Positions 50,127-59,043 of a stretch of 64,000 nt of DNA are shown piece by piece (the first letter of the stretch is position 1; each line of letters opens with the position of its first letter). Made by a program: the position numbers and the translations under genes. The stretch is from positions 1-64,000 of the forward strand of contig NZ_RBCI01000016.1 of NCBI RefSeq assembly GCF_003628535.1. Reading direction: 5' to 3'. Source of the DNA: Flavisolibacter nicotianae (lineage in GTDB: Bacteria > Bacteroidota > Bacteroidia > Chitinophagales > Chitinophagaceae). The notes beneath the pieces are model-generated. The model saw only the letters and a program-made list of their open reading frames with translations, was not told the origin of the DNA and searched no databases.

Positions 50127-50822
50127 ATGAAAATAGAAATATGGAGCGATGTGGTCTGCCCGTTTTGCTATATCGGCAAACGCAGACTCGAAAAAGCCCT
50201 CGAAGGCTTTGCCGCAAAAGACAAGGTGCAGATTGAATGGAAAAGCTTTCAACTGGACCCGGAACTCGACAACAGCGAGGGCCTGAGTGTACACGAATAC
50301 CTGGGCAAACGCAAAGGCGGCACCACCGCCGACGGCAAGCGCATGAACGATAGCATGACCGCTATGGCCAAAGAAGTAGGCCTGCACTACGATTTTGACC
50401 GGGCCATTCTCAACAATACCCTTTCGGCCCACCGCTTGCTGCATTTTGCCAAAGAAAAAGGCCTACAGAACGAGTTGAAGGAACGATTATTTAAAGCGTA
50501 TTATACCGAAGGCAAGGACGTGGCGGATTATAGCACGCTGGTGCAACTGGCGGCTGAGGTGGGATTAGACGCTGACGAGGCAAGAAAGGTATTGGAAGAA
50601 AACCGGCATGCCGATGCAGTGCGTCAGGACCAGGTCCAGGCTTACCAGGTGGGTGTGCAGGGTGTGCCCTTCTTTGTGTTCAACAACAAGTACGCTGTAA
50701 GCGGCGCCCAGTCATCGGACGTGTTTGCCCAAGTGTTGGAGAAGGTATGGGAAGAAGAAAAGCCTGCCCTGATTATTGAGAAAGGCGAAGGGGTTTGCGA
50801 TATCAACGGGAACTGCCAGTAA
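50127..50822 (+). CDS. DsbA-family (FrnE-like) oxidoreductase
   Basis: 231 residues, no signal peptide. A CPFC active site at residues 11-14 (IWSDVVCPFCYIGKRRLE) and a helical insertion, with GVQGVPFFVFNNKYAVSGAQ carrying the cis-proline. This is the FrnE/2-hydroxychromene-isomerase type of cytosolic DsbA-like enzyme, linked to oxidative stress in other bacteria. The C-terminus contains a further CDINGNC pair that may be redox active or bind metal. Confidence 0.9.
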   Translation: MKIEIWSDVVCPFCYIGKRRLEKALEGFAAKDKVQIEWKSFQLDPELDNSEGLSVHEYLGKRKGGTTADGKRMNDSMTAMAKEVGLHYDFDRAILNNTLSAHRLLHFAKEKGLQNELKERLFKAYYTEGKDVADYSTLVQLAAEVGLDADEARKVLEENRHADAVRQDQVQAYQVGVQGVPFFVFNNKYAVSGAQSSDVFAQVLEKVWEEEKPALIIEKGEGVCDINGNCQ

Positions 50823-50844
50823 AAAATTTACGGATAACAAAAAC

Positions 50845-50852
50845 AAAAGGAG
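50845..50852 (+). promoter_or_regulatory. Shine-Dalgarno site
   Basis: AAAAGGAG, five bases before the ATG at 50858. It is one of the few strong ribosome sites in this window and decides the start of the DJ-1-like gene over the longer upstream frame. Confidence 0.7.
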
Positions 50853-50857
50853 AAACG

Positions 50858-51541
50858 ATGATGAATGTACTCATGGTCCTCACCTCGCACAGCGAGCTGG
50901 GAAACACCGGGAAGAAGACAGGATTTTGGATTGAAGAATTTGCCGCACCGTACTATACCCTGAAAGATGCCGGCGTAAACATTACCCTGGCCTCACCCAA
51001 AGGCGGGCAGCCGCCCATTGACCCCAAGAGCGCCGAGCCGGATGCGCAAACTGAAGCCACCCGGCGCTTCAACGACGACAAGGACCTGCAGGCCCTGTTA
51101 GCGCAAACAAAAAAGCTCAGTGAAGTAAATGCGGACGATTTCGATGCCGTTTTCTTTCCCGGCGGCCACGGCCCGCTGTGGGATTTAACCACCGATGCCA
51201 ACTCCATCCGCCTCATTGAGACGTTTTGGAAAAGCAAAAAGCCCGTGGCAGCCGTTTGCCATGCACCTGCCGTGCTGTTGAATGCAAAGGACGAGAACGG
51301 CGACCCGCTGGTCAAAGGGAAACATGTTACCGGCTTTACCAACACCGAAGAAGAAGCCGTACAGCTGACCGAGGTGGTGCCTTTCCTGCTGGAAGATGAG
51401 CTCAAAAACAAAGGTGGACAGTATTCCAAAAAAGAAGACTGGGCTTCCTATGTGGTCAAAGACGGCTTGTTGATTACGGGTCAGAACCCGGCGTCTTCCG
51501 AAGAAGCGGCGCACCAGTTGCTGCAACTGCTGAAAAAATAG
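50858..51541 (+). CDS. DJ-1/PfpI superfamily protein, class I glutamine-amidotransferase-like (Hsp31/glyoxalase III type)
   Basis: 227 residues. Nucleophile elbow AAVCHAPAVLL (C134-H135) and the conserved GKKTGFWIEEFAAPYYTLKDAG with E27, plus FFPGGHGPLWDL. These proteins act as glyoxalase III/deglycase or as chaperones against dicarbonyl stress. Start set by a clear ribosome site. Neighbouring OYE, DsbA-like and SDR genes fit a role in reactive carbonyl and electrophile detoxification. Confidence 0.9.
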   Translation: MMNVLMVLTSHSELGNTGKKTGFWIEEFAAPYYTLKDAGVNITLASPKGGQPPIDPKSAEPDAQTEATRRFNDDKDLQALLAQTKKLSEVNADDFDAVFFPGGHGPLWDLTTDANSIRLIETFWKSKKPVAAVCHAPAVLLNAKDENGDPLVKGKHVTGFTNTEEEAVQLTEVVPFLLEDELKNKGGQYSKKEDWASYVVKDGLLITGQNPASSEEAAHQLLQLLKK

Positions 51542-51664
51542 GGGAGCGGCTTGGAAGAACTGTTTGCGGAAGGCGCAGCTTTCCCGGTCATCATATGCAC
51601 TGTTTTGAAAAAATGATGCGGCAGGTTTTGCCTTCCGCAGACCTAAAAAAGAAGAACATTCAAC

Positions 51665-52381
51665 ATGGAGAATTTAAGTGGAAAAGTGGCACTGGTAACC
51701 GGTGCCGGTAAAGGAATTGGAAAAGCCATTGCACTGGCGCTGGCTGCCGAAGGCGTGGCCGTAGGCCTGATGGCCCGTACGGAAAAAGATGTAAAAGCGG
51801 TAGCGAAAGAAATTGGGCAAAAAGGCGTAAAGGCCGCTTATGCTACGGCCGATGTAAGCAAGCGTGAGGAAGTGGAAGCTGCCGTGGAAAAAATAAAGTC
51901 TGAGCTTGGGCCCTTCGACATCCTGGTGAACAACGCCGGCACAGCCACCTTTGGCAACTTTTTGGACCTGGAACCGGAAGTATGGGAGAACCATTTCAGG
52001 GTGAATGTATTTGGCGTGTACTACGCTACCCGTGCCGTGCTGCCCGGGATGATTGATCGGAAGACCGGCGATATCATCAACATTTCTTCCACGGCCGGAA
52101 AGGCAGGCAGCGCTGTCACCAGTGCCTATGCTTCGTCCAAGTTTGCCGTTTTTGGGTTGAGCGAAAGCCTGATGCAGGAGGTGCGCAAGCACAACATTCG
52201 TGTAACGGCCATGGCGCCCAGCACCATCGTGACCGACCTGGCCAACAGCGCAAATCTTATCAAAGGCGACCCTGGACGGGTGATGCACCCCGAGGATTTT
52301 GCAGAGCTCATCGTCGTTCAGTTAAAGTTAAACCGGCGGGTGATGGTGAAGGAAGTCAGCGTATTCTCAACCAATCCGTAA
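51665..52381 (+). CDS. Short-chain dehydrogenase/reductase (3-ketoacyl reductase-like)
   Basis: 238 residues of the classical SDR type. Cofactor motif TGAGKGIG (12-19), NNAG (89-92), catalytic S141/S142, Y155 and K159 in SAYASSKF. The FabG-like pattern gives NADPH preference as likely; the substrate is not evident. Last gene of the redox cluster, followed by a terminator. Confidence 0.92.
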   Translation: MENLSGKVALVTGAGKGIGKAIALALAAEGVAVGLMARTEKDVKAVAKEIGQKGVKAAYATADVSKREEVEAAVEKIKSELGPFDILVNNAGTATFGNFLDLEPEVWENHFRVNVFGVYYATRAVLPGMIDRKTGDIINISSTAGKAGSAVTSAYASSKFAVFGLSESLMQEVRKHNIRVTAMAPSTIVTDLANSANLIKGDPGRVMHPEDFAELIVVQLKLNRRVMVKEVSVFSTNP

Positions 52382-52415
52382 ATTGAAAACTGTAACTGTA
52401 AAATAATGGGAAAGG

Positions 52416-52446
52416 ACCCTGCTTTTACCGGCAGGGTTCTTTTATT
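52416..52446 (+). terminator. Rho-independent terminator after the SDR gene
   Basis: Seven-bp GC-rich stem (52416-52422 with 52431-52437), 8-nt loop and a T-rich tail, 35 bp after the stop codon. Confidence 0.8.
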
Positions 52447-52528
52447 TAGAAAAACAATTGACGTCCACGGCCACCGTTGCAACGAATTTTTAATCCGCTG
52501 ATTCCGGGTTCGTCTTTGTCATTTACCC

Positions 52529-52771
52529 TTAGTTCTCACTCCAGACCTCAAGGCCGATGTAATGCCCTATGTCGAAGTACTTCACGATCCGTTTTGTAAG
52601 CAAACTTTGCGTGGTTTCGACCGGCGCCGATGCTGGTGCAATTTCAAAATAGTATTGATCGGTCTTGGTGACCTTGTAAAGGGTTTCACCGTTGACAAAG
52701 GAACTGTTGCCAACATACCTGATTTTATCCCCCAAATGAACGTTTTGGCTGGAATGAAGGAGTTTCCACAT
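52529..52771 (-). CDS. Small hypothetical protein
   Basis: 80 residues. Text such as LGDKIRYVGNSSFVNGETLYKVTKTDQYYFEI has the alternating pattern of a small beta-barrel or SH3-like fold. No signal peptide. I do not recognise the family. Amino-acid composition and the ATG after an AT-rich leader support a real gene. Confidence 0.55.
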   Translation of the reverse strand: MWKLLHSSQNVHLGDKIRYVGNSSFVNGETLYKVTKTDQYYFEIAPASAPVETTQSLLTKRIVKYFDIGHYIGLEVWSEN

Positions 52772-53156
52772 AGTGCTGGTTTTTATAGATATTCAGAATT
52801 AACAATAGCTAAAATAGAGCGGTGTGCAGACAAGTAAAAAAAATCAGGAATAAATTTTTACATTCCAGCAATCAATCTAGGACGACTTAAGAGAAATCTA
52901 CTATTCGGCTTTTTTGCTTCTTTGCAGTCCCGTCGGGAAACGTATACTTTTCCCTGGTGGATGGGTAAAAGCATTTATGATCCTGTGTCAATGCAAACCT
53001 TTCGATTCATCATTCACTTCGGGTCTTGTTTTCAGAACGAAGGTGCTACCGATGCTATAAAGCAGCAAAGGCTTCTGCTGACCTCAGCAAATGAAGCGGG
53101 AAAAAGTTGGTGACGGGATGCCAATCGTGAATAGATGGCTACCTTGCAAAAAAAGC
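52772..53156. other. Intergenic region, no gene seen
   Basis: 385 bp, AT-rich in its left half. A 63-codon frame at 52922-53113 is not supported by composition or neighbours. It separates the small hypothetical gene's start from the end of the usher-like gene; no clear terminator for the latter is seen. Confidence 0.5.
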
Positions 53157-56100
53157 TCACCTTCTATTTGGCAAGGATCTCCTTAGCTTCATTTTTAACA
53201 GGTATATTTCCTTCAGCAATCTTCTTTGCTCATTAATCAATCGTTGCCGTTCAATGATAAGCCTTTCGAGTTTCTGAGCCAGCTTTTGCTCTTTTCTGAA
53301 CGCATAGTCAGCTTCTCGAAGTAACTGCTGTTGCTGCAAGCGTTTTTTGTTTGCCGGAACAACTATTTTGTTTGGAACAACAGCCGCTTTCTTCTGCATC
53401 CCTGGATGTTTTTTGATACCCGGAGAATTGGTAGGAGCCGGCTTTTGTTGATTTTGCAAGATGCTATCTTTCACCACAGGTTTCAAAGGCAGTTTCATTG
53501 CAGGTTGCTCTCCTTTTACTGCAAGTTGGGCTGTATCCCTTTTTTGCATATTCATCTTACCGGCTTTCTGTTGCTGCTCTAACCCGTCTTTTGTCTTTTG
53601 TTCCTGTTCCACTGCAGGTCGGGACATCCTGCCATTGACAGGTTGTTCCACTTGTGTCACGGGTTTACTATTTTCCGGGCGACGCTCTTTTTGTTGAATC
53701 TCAGGCTGCATTGCCTTTTCACCGCTTTGTGTGGCGTGCAGGTTATTAGCAATTTTTGCATCGAAAGGATGGTTGAGCGATTGAAGGACAAACCGGAAGC
53801 CATCGGCTACGACTCCTTCTTCACTGCCCGCAATCTGGAAGGTTAAAGAAGCGGGAGAAGAAGAAAGAGCCAGTCCATGCAACTGGGCTGTGTCAATTCG
53901 GGCTATATAAGAGCCAGGTGTCAAACCGAGATAGCTGAAATAGCCATCGCTTTCCGTCATCGTTTGTGCTGCCAGTTTCCCGGTGCTGTCGTAAAAGTTT
54001 ACCAGTATGCGGGATATGCCAGTTTGCCCTTTGTCATTTTGGAGAAAAACGGTACCGGAGGCTTCCGCGATGACGGCCACCGGCACCTCTACCATCTTAA
54101 AACTGTTCGGTTCAACAACGACACTGATTTTTTTGTTTTTGATCTTCCAGAAAATATTACCAAGACTGTTCTCATCCAGTTCGATCAGATAATTGCTGTA
54201 AGGCTCCAGGCCCACAATACGAAAGATCCCCTCCTGTTCACCTTTAAGCACACGTCCGCCCCTGATCCGAAAATTGAGTCCGCGAACAGTGGGTTCCTTC
54301 GGATCCCTTTTGCCGTTGCCGTTCATATCCAGAAAAGGAGCAATGACAAGGCTGCCCCTGCCACCATAACTACGGTCGCTGTGGTTTACATAACCAGTAG
54401 CGGCATCGTACAAAAGACTGCCTCCGGCTGATTGAACCAGGGTGGTCGTTTTGTTGCTCCGCACGGCTGAAAAAGCCGTTCTGAGGAAGGAAAGGTTATA
54501 ACGCAGGCCAAACGATACGGTAGAAACCTTCATCGGGAGATCCCTGGTAAAAGAAAATTGGACAGCACCCTGGTTTGCCAACGTTTTCTCCGCTTCCAAC
54601 CTTGCCGAAAGAAGTTTGCCTTCGCTGTAATTGTATTGCAATTGCGGCCGCAAAACAATGCCCTTCGAAAGACGGTATGCCACCGAAAGATTGCTTTGCA
54701 GGTAAGTGTTGGAATGGCTATAGAAAAAACCGGAAGTCGTCAGGTTGGCACTGAAACGGGAAAGCACAGCCGACAGCATGATTTCTGCCGTCGTACGATT
54801 TAATTTTGTCACATCGCTGTACCTTATCTTCACCAGTGAATCATAGCCGATACCCGGCATCACCACCTCTTTAATGGCAAATCTTGACAAGAAGAAAGAA
54901 TGTTCTGTTCGAAAAGGCATGGAAAGTGCTGCTCTTCGCTCTTCCAGGTTACTTGTGAAAATAGCCCGTTGGCCTTTTGTATATTTCAGGTACTCCAGCT
55001 CCAAGTGAACCCGGGAAGGCATTTGCAAGGTGAGCAGACCTTTGGTCCTCACACCAGGCATATATTCTGTGGAGAACAGTGCATTGGCGGGAAGTTTCAC
55101 CGTTGTATAGAGAAAAGGCATACGGCTTCCCGTTTTCACGGAGGATAGATATTCGATACCGCCGCCCACGGTCATGCGGTTGGTTAATCCATAATGGAAA
55201 ACGGCCCTGGAAAAGGGGCTGTGAAGACTGTCTTTCACAAAGCCGGCGTTCAGGGTATATTCCAACGTATGGGCCGGAAGGAAATTAAAGGGAACAAGAA
55301 TCTCTTTTTCGCTGGAACGCTCTTCGCCGGAAGGACCATAAAACTTAAGTTTAACGGTGGTATTGCCATAGACCAGCGGCACATTGAAGGTGAAAAAGCC
55401 CGAAGCATCGGCTTTCACGTAATCGATCAGCACATTGTTCACGTACAGTTCTACCATCCACTCCGGTTGTGTATGGTCACTGAGAATGTACGTACCAAAC
55501 GACTTCCTGCGGGACGTTGGCGTATTGGTAACCTGCACCCCCACAACAGGGGCAAAAATGGAAGCAGTAGCTTGTGCAGCAATGGTGCCGAGGGAAAGCT
55601 GTTTAAAAATCCAGAGGTTGTTGTTCACAAACCGCCATTGGTATTGTTGCTGTTGTTGTGCAAACGGTATTTTGTTATCGTAATTTAAAGCGACAACAGC
55701 TTCTCCACCGGCAAGCATCCCACCCATCTGTACGTTCATTTGCGTACCTGCATCGCCGCTTAGTTCTTTCGTATGCGTGATGGACCAATCGGCAACACCC
55801 AGGCGAAGAAAGGGATATTGACGTTTGATGGTGGTATCCGGCCTGATCTCGCCCTTTAGCTTGTTCATGTTGCGGCGCAGCAGTTGCTGCCTCATTTCCT
55901 TGAACAAAGGCAAATCCAGTTTTGTGTTGATCACAACCGCAAGGTTCCTGAACTGAAAGCTGCATTCCAGTCCAAAGACCTTCCCAAAAACATCCGACCG
56001 CAGGTAAAGGCTGGTTTTTGTGCGGATCAGTTCTTTTCCTCTGAGGACAAAGGACGTATCATGATAGCTGATGCGATGCTGAACCTCGTCAATCAGGAAA

Positions 56101-56417
56101 GGATCGTTCTGATGAAGAATAAAACCGCTGACCGAATCGAGTGCCGGAGACAGCCTGTTGTTGATCTTTAAAAAATTAAAAACATCACTGATGGGCAGGT
56201 AGAGGGTTTCCTGTTCCAGTAAAAGTGCGGGGATATAAACGCCTTCTTTCTGCAGGCTTAGGTAAACCGAAATTTCATCAGGTTCATCGCTTGCCCTGGA
56301 AAGTAATGGGGCCGAAAAAAAAATCATGCAAAACGCCAGGACCACAACAGCTTTCTTGCGAATAGAACAGCCCTTGAAAAGGCTGCCGCGATGAATGTTC
56401 CCCTTGTCAATACGCAT
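53157..56417 (-). CDS. Usher-like outer membrane beta-barrel protein with coiled-coil C-terminal tail
   Basis: 1086 residues. A signal peptide (VVLAFCMIFFSAPLLSRAS) is followed by an N-terminal domain (ISVYLSLQKEGVYIPALLLEQETLYLPISDVFNFL). About residues 180-660 are repeated amphipathic strands typical of an outer-membrane barrel, with a plug-like beta-sandwich insert near 310-370 (ELYVNNVLIDYVKADASGFFTFNVPLVYGNT) as in FimD/PapC ushers. Next are a DMNGNGKRD calcium-site-like loop and SdrD/carboxypeptidase-regulatory-like beta domains (about 690-875). Residues 882-1086 are a Gln/Lys/Pro-rich tail ending in a coiled coil. Encoded after a PapD-like chaperone and a DUF4402 subunit. Confidence 0.75.
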   Translation of the reverse strand: MRIDKGNIHRGSLFKGCSIRKKAVVVLAFCMIFFSAPLLSRASDEPDEISVYLSLQKEGVYIPALLLEQETLYLPISDVFNFLKINNRLSPALDSVSGFILHQNDPFLIDEVQHRISYHDTSFVLRGKELIRTKTSLYLRSDVFGKVFGLECSFQFRNLAVVINTKLDLPLFKEMRQQLLRRNMNKLKGEIRPDTTIKRQYPFLRLGVADWSITHTKELSGDAGTQMNVQMGGMLAGGEAVVALNYDNKIPFAQQQQQYQWRFVNNNLWIFKQLSLGTIAAQATASIFAPVVGVQVTNTPTSRRKSFGTYILSDHTQPEWMVELYVNNVLIDYVKADASGFFTFNVPLVYGNTTVKLKFYGPSGEERSSEKEILVPFNFLPAHTLEYTLNAGFVKDSLHSPFSRAVFHYGLTNRMTVGGGIEYLSSVKTGSRMPFLYTTVKLPANALFSTEYMPGVRTKGLLTLQMPSRVHLELEYLKYTKGQRAIFTSNLEERRAALSMPFRTEHSFFLSRFAIKEVVMPGIGYDSLVKIRYSDVTKLNRTTAEIMLSAVLSRFSANLTTSGFFYSHSNTYLQSNLSVAYRLSKGIVLRPQLQYNYSEGKLLSARLEAEKTLANQGAVQFSFTRDLPMKVSTVSFGLRYNLSFLRTAFSAVRSNKTTTLVQSAGGSLLYDAATGYVNHSDRSYGGRGSLVIAPFLDMNGNGKRDPKEPTVRGLNFRIRGGRVLKGEQEGIFRIVGLEPYSNYLIELDENSLGNIFWKIKNKKISVVVEPNSFKMVEVPVAVIAEASGTVFLQNDKGQTGISRILVNFYDSTGKLAAQTMTESDGYFSYLGLTPGSYIARIDTAQLHGLALSSSPASLTFQIAGSEEGVVADGFRFVLQSLNHPFDAKIANNLHATQSGEKAMQPEIQQKERRPENSKPVTQVEQPVNGRMSRPAVEQEQKTKDGLEQQQKAGKMNMQKRDTAQLAVKGEQPAMKLPLKPVVKDSILQNQQKPAPTNSPGIKKHPGMQKKAAVVPNKIVVPANKKRLQQQQLLREADYAFRKEQKLAQKLERLIIERQRLINEQRRLLKEIYLLKMKLRRSLPNRR

Positions 56418-56442
56418 CGGTATGCTGTTGATTGAAGGAGTT

Positions 56443-57336
56443 TCAATTCAAATAAACCTCCGTTTGAGCAATGGAGTTTTGACTGAGGTTTTCCTTTGCC
56501 GTATAAACAACATGCAGTTTTCCCGTTGTATAGTCAATACCGGGAATGGGGTGAAGGGCCAGTTTGACCTGTCTCTTTTCAAGCGGCGTATAGACAGCAA
56601 TGCCCTTGAGTTCTGCCACTCTGGTTACCGTTCCCGAAGTCGCCACGTGATCAATGGTGATATCCCCGTAACAGGACATATTCCCCACACGCTCCAGCGT
56701 CATCTTCACGGATGGCAAACCGGATTTATCAAAGGAGCAGTTGGAAAGGCCAACCTTCATGGTAGTTTCCCCAACACGAATGATGACCGGCACGGCGATG
56801 CCGAAAACCGCATTGAGCTTTATGGAAAAGGTGTTTGAATCGGTTTTTTTTGTTTCTATTTCACCCAGGGGTTTTTGTTTGGGCACAGAGCGGAAATAAA
56901 GATGGGAGCGGTATTCGCCGTTAGACATTGCGCTGGTTTGTGTCAGTTGCAGGCGAACGACCTGCGACTCACCGGGAGACAACGTCACCATCCTGGGAAA
57001 AAAGCGAACGAATGAATCGGCAAACAAGATACCGCTATCCTGGGCAGACAATTTTTCCAGCGAGCCATCTTCTTTCATCCGGTAATGGATCAATGAAATT
57101 TCGTAGCGGGCTGTATCCTTTCCAATATTAGAGACGTTTAGCTCTTTGTATCGTTCACGGCCTTCAAAAACAGTTCTTTTCGGTGCAATCAGCAGATCGC
57201 CCTGCGCAGTTGCTTTTAAGGAAGGAACAACCGTCAGAAACGTAAAAAAAAAGGCAAGGCAGGAAAAGGAAGTAGGGGAGATTCTTCTCCGGAGAGAAAC
57301 ATGTAGCATGGATATTGGATTTGGTGCGCAGGTCAC
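56443..57336 (-). CDS. PapD-like periplasmic chaperone of a fimbrial system
   Basis: 297 residues. Hydrophobic signal (FSCLAFFFTFLTVVPSLKATAQG) followed by an Ig-like domain LLIAPKRTVFEGRERYKELNVSNIGKDTARYEISLIHYRM and PRMVTLSPGESQVVRLQLTQ, the pattern of the first domain of pilus chaperones. A second beta domain covers about 180-297. It would cap and donate DUF4402-type subunits to the usher encoded 25 bp downstream. A strong hairpin sits just before its start. Confidence 0.75.
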   Translation of the reverse strand: MTCAPNPISMLHVSLRRRISPTSFSCLAFFFTFLTVVPSLKATAQGDLLIAPKRTVFEGRERYKELNVSNIGKDTARYEISLIHYRMKEDGSLEKLSAQDSGILFADSFVRFFPRMVTLSPGESQVVRLQLTQTSAMSNGEYRSHLYFRSVPKQKPLGEIETKKTDSNTFSIKLNAVFGIAVPVIIRVGETTMKVGLSNCSFDKSGLPSVKMTLERVGNMSCYGDITIDHVATSGTVTRVAELKGIAVYTPLEKRQVKLALHPIPGIDYTTGKLHVVYTAKENLSQNSIAQTEVYLN

Positions 57337-57347
57337 TGATGATAAAG

Positions 57348-57382
57348 AACAGAAAAAAGCTGCCCGGCAGCTTTTTTCTGTT
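57348..57382 (-). terminator. Strong hairpin between subunit and chaperone genes
   Basis: Perfect 17-bp inverted repeat (57348-57364 with 57366-57382) with a T run in the 3' arm on the minus strand. It starts 11 bp after the DUF4402 stop and ends 11 bp before the chaperone start. It fits partial termination or mRNA stabilisation that would give excess subunit over chaperone and usher. Confidence 0.85.
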
Positions 57383-57393
57383 GAAGGATTTTC

Positions 57394-57906
57394 TTAGTTA
57401 TACGCTACGGTCACGTCAAATGCAGGAGAAACGTAATTGCCAGCGACCTGGTTAGCACCAACATTTAACGTCGCACCCACTTGGAAGGTTTCAGGCGAAG
57501 CGCCAAACGTGCCGGTTGCATTGTGTGTAAAGGCCGTCAGTTTCATTGTATGAGTGGCACCATCGTCAAGCACTACCGTGTTGTCCGCAGGTAAGGTAAT
57601 CAGGTAAGTATTGCCGGCTTCGCCTGTAATGGTATAGGCAGCAGCCGAAGTTGCAACGGCACTACTACCTGTAAACATGGTTACGCCAGTTGGAGTTACA
57701 GTTCCTGAAGGAGCCACTACCACTGTGCCGCCTGGAGCACTTCTTACAATGGAACCAAAATTCAGATCCGAGCCTTTAGAAATGGTAATCGGGACCACAA
57801 TCTGGGCCGAAGCTGTTGCCGTGTTTTCAGTTGCAGAGTTCTGTGCTTTGGCTGCTGTAGCCAGTCCCATGGCAAAAAGAGCCATCGAGAAAAACTTGTT
57901 CTTCAT
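57394..57906 (-). CDS. DUF4402 protein, probable fimbrial subunit
   Basis: 170 residues with a signal peptide (LFAMGLATAAKAQN). The body TASAQIVVPITISKGSDLNFGSIVRSAPGGTVVVAP, YTITGEAGNTYLITLPADN and the final QVAGNYVSPAFDVTVAYN match DUF4402, a beta-sandwich family found near fimbrial chaperones. The alternating hydrophobic end VTVAYN resembles a donor or beta-zipper strand of pilins. It is the first gene of the set and has the best promoter candidate. Confidence 0.85.
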   Translation of the reverse strand: MKNKFFSMALFAMGLATAAKAQNSATENTATASAQIVVPITISKGSDLNFGSIVRSAPGGTVVVAPSGTVTPTGVTMFTGSSAVATSAAAYTITGEAGNTYLITLPADNTVVLDDGATHTMKLTAFTHNATGTFGASPETFQVGATLNVGANQVAGNYVSPAFDVTVAYN

Positions 57907-57953
57907 TTGATTTGGTTTTTGTTTTTGTTTTAATTGGTGTACGATTATGGGAG

Positions 57954-57985
57954 TAAATGTAGAAGTGGTCTGGGTGTTCCTTCAA
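57954..57985 (-). promoter_or_regulatory. Candidate Bacteroidota promoter for the DUF4402 operon
   Basis: On the minus strand, TTG (57983-57985) and TACATTTA (57954-57961) are separated by 21 bp, matching the -33 TTG and -7 TAnnTTTG pattern of Bacteroidota. The predicted transcript start is about 40 bp before the ATG. Confidence 0.4.
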
Positions 57986-58389
57986 TAAAAGGGATGTAAA
58001 TTTCAGTGAATAGGCATTCATTTGTAATGCGCCTAAAGATTTCACATAGCGCAGCTTAAGGCTATTTCTAAACTGGTAATGTTGAATGCATAAGTGACGC
58101 ATGTTAATTTTGGAACGTAGGCAAATACTACCGATAGTTGTTTTTTGGCCGAGGATACCAGGTTATCGAACAGGCCAAATTCCAGTTAAACGCCAAAAAA
58201 GTCTTGCATCACAAGCTCATCAATGTCCGATACCGGCATCAAAATCTCAAAACGGCGTGCAGTGAAGCTGGTGCCGTGACTGACGTTGATTTGTATTAGT
58301 GAGTGAAAAAGAAGCCGCTTGCCACAACCATCAAATCTGATGGGCAAATGTTTGGTGGCCAGATTTCCGTTAGTGAAAGAATCCTTGCC

Positions 58390-58535
58390 CAGGCTGGTGA
58401 GCGTGCTGGAGACAGGAAAATCTTACGGGCCAAATTCCACTTTCCGGTAAACGATCGCTGGTTTTCTATGCCCGCTTCAAAGACGGCATCATTTGTTTGT
58501 GGGAGGATCTCACACAACAGGAACAGGCTGTGTAA
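58390..58535 (+). pseudogene. Decayed PAS-domain fragment
   Basis: Pieces in different frames read like the end of a PAS domain: FHFPVNDRWF in one frame, then YARFKDGIICLWEDLTQQEQAV and a stop in the next. Upstream, VLETGKSY appears in a third frame. This is the pattern of a PAS domain broken by small indels. No kinase domain is left. Confidence 0.4.
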
Positions 58536-59043
58536 TTTTCATCTCAACAATCCCTTTGTGCAAATAGCTGAATAATAAAAAAGATTTCGTGCACAACGTC
58601 TATAATATCATTTTAAAAAAATCAGATCATTCAACCGTCTGCAAAATTTTGAGACCCCTGTTCTTCCCATGTGAGTTATTATCAGCGGGCCGGGGTGCAT
58701 TTTCGAACAGCCAGAAAGTAAAATCCTGAAGCAAAAATATAGCAACACATTAGCGAGCTGTTGCCAGTTTAAAAGATATGCACCGGGTGGTATGCCGGTT
58801 TTTATAAAGCGCCGAATCGTTATGTGCAAATCTTGGTTTCCCGGCGGCTTCTTATTTGTAGTCAACAGAAAGAAAACGGCAAGGCTTTCAACTATAAATA
58901 CCAGTCTTATCGTTGAACGCGAATGCCTTTGAAAAACAAAGGACGTACAGGAAAGAAAGGAAATGGCCTGAGGTATGGATTGGCTGCTTTCGCTGAAACA
59001 GGCATGTGAAAGAGCTTGCGATTTTCATCTATAAAATTCAGTT

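Larger units (their letters stand above)
57907..59043. other. Long gene-poor region
   Basis: 1137 bp with only short frames. It holds the DUF4402 promoter candidate on its left, a decayed PAS fragment at 58390-58535, and an 85-codon minus-strand frame (58608-58865) that resembles nothing I know. The right end is upstream DNA of the HdeD-like gene. Confidence 0.5.

Noticed and set aside
52922-53113. 63-codon open frame before the usher-like gene
   Set aside because: Composition is irregular and there is no promoter-like or family evidence.
58303-58575. 90-codon open frame in the gene-poor region
   Set aside because: PAS-like text crosses out of this frame, so the frame is part of a decayed gene and not a real product.
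58608-58865. 85-codon minus-strand frame
   Set aside because: AT-rich DNA with stop-poor chance frame; no family resemblance and no co-oriented neighbour.
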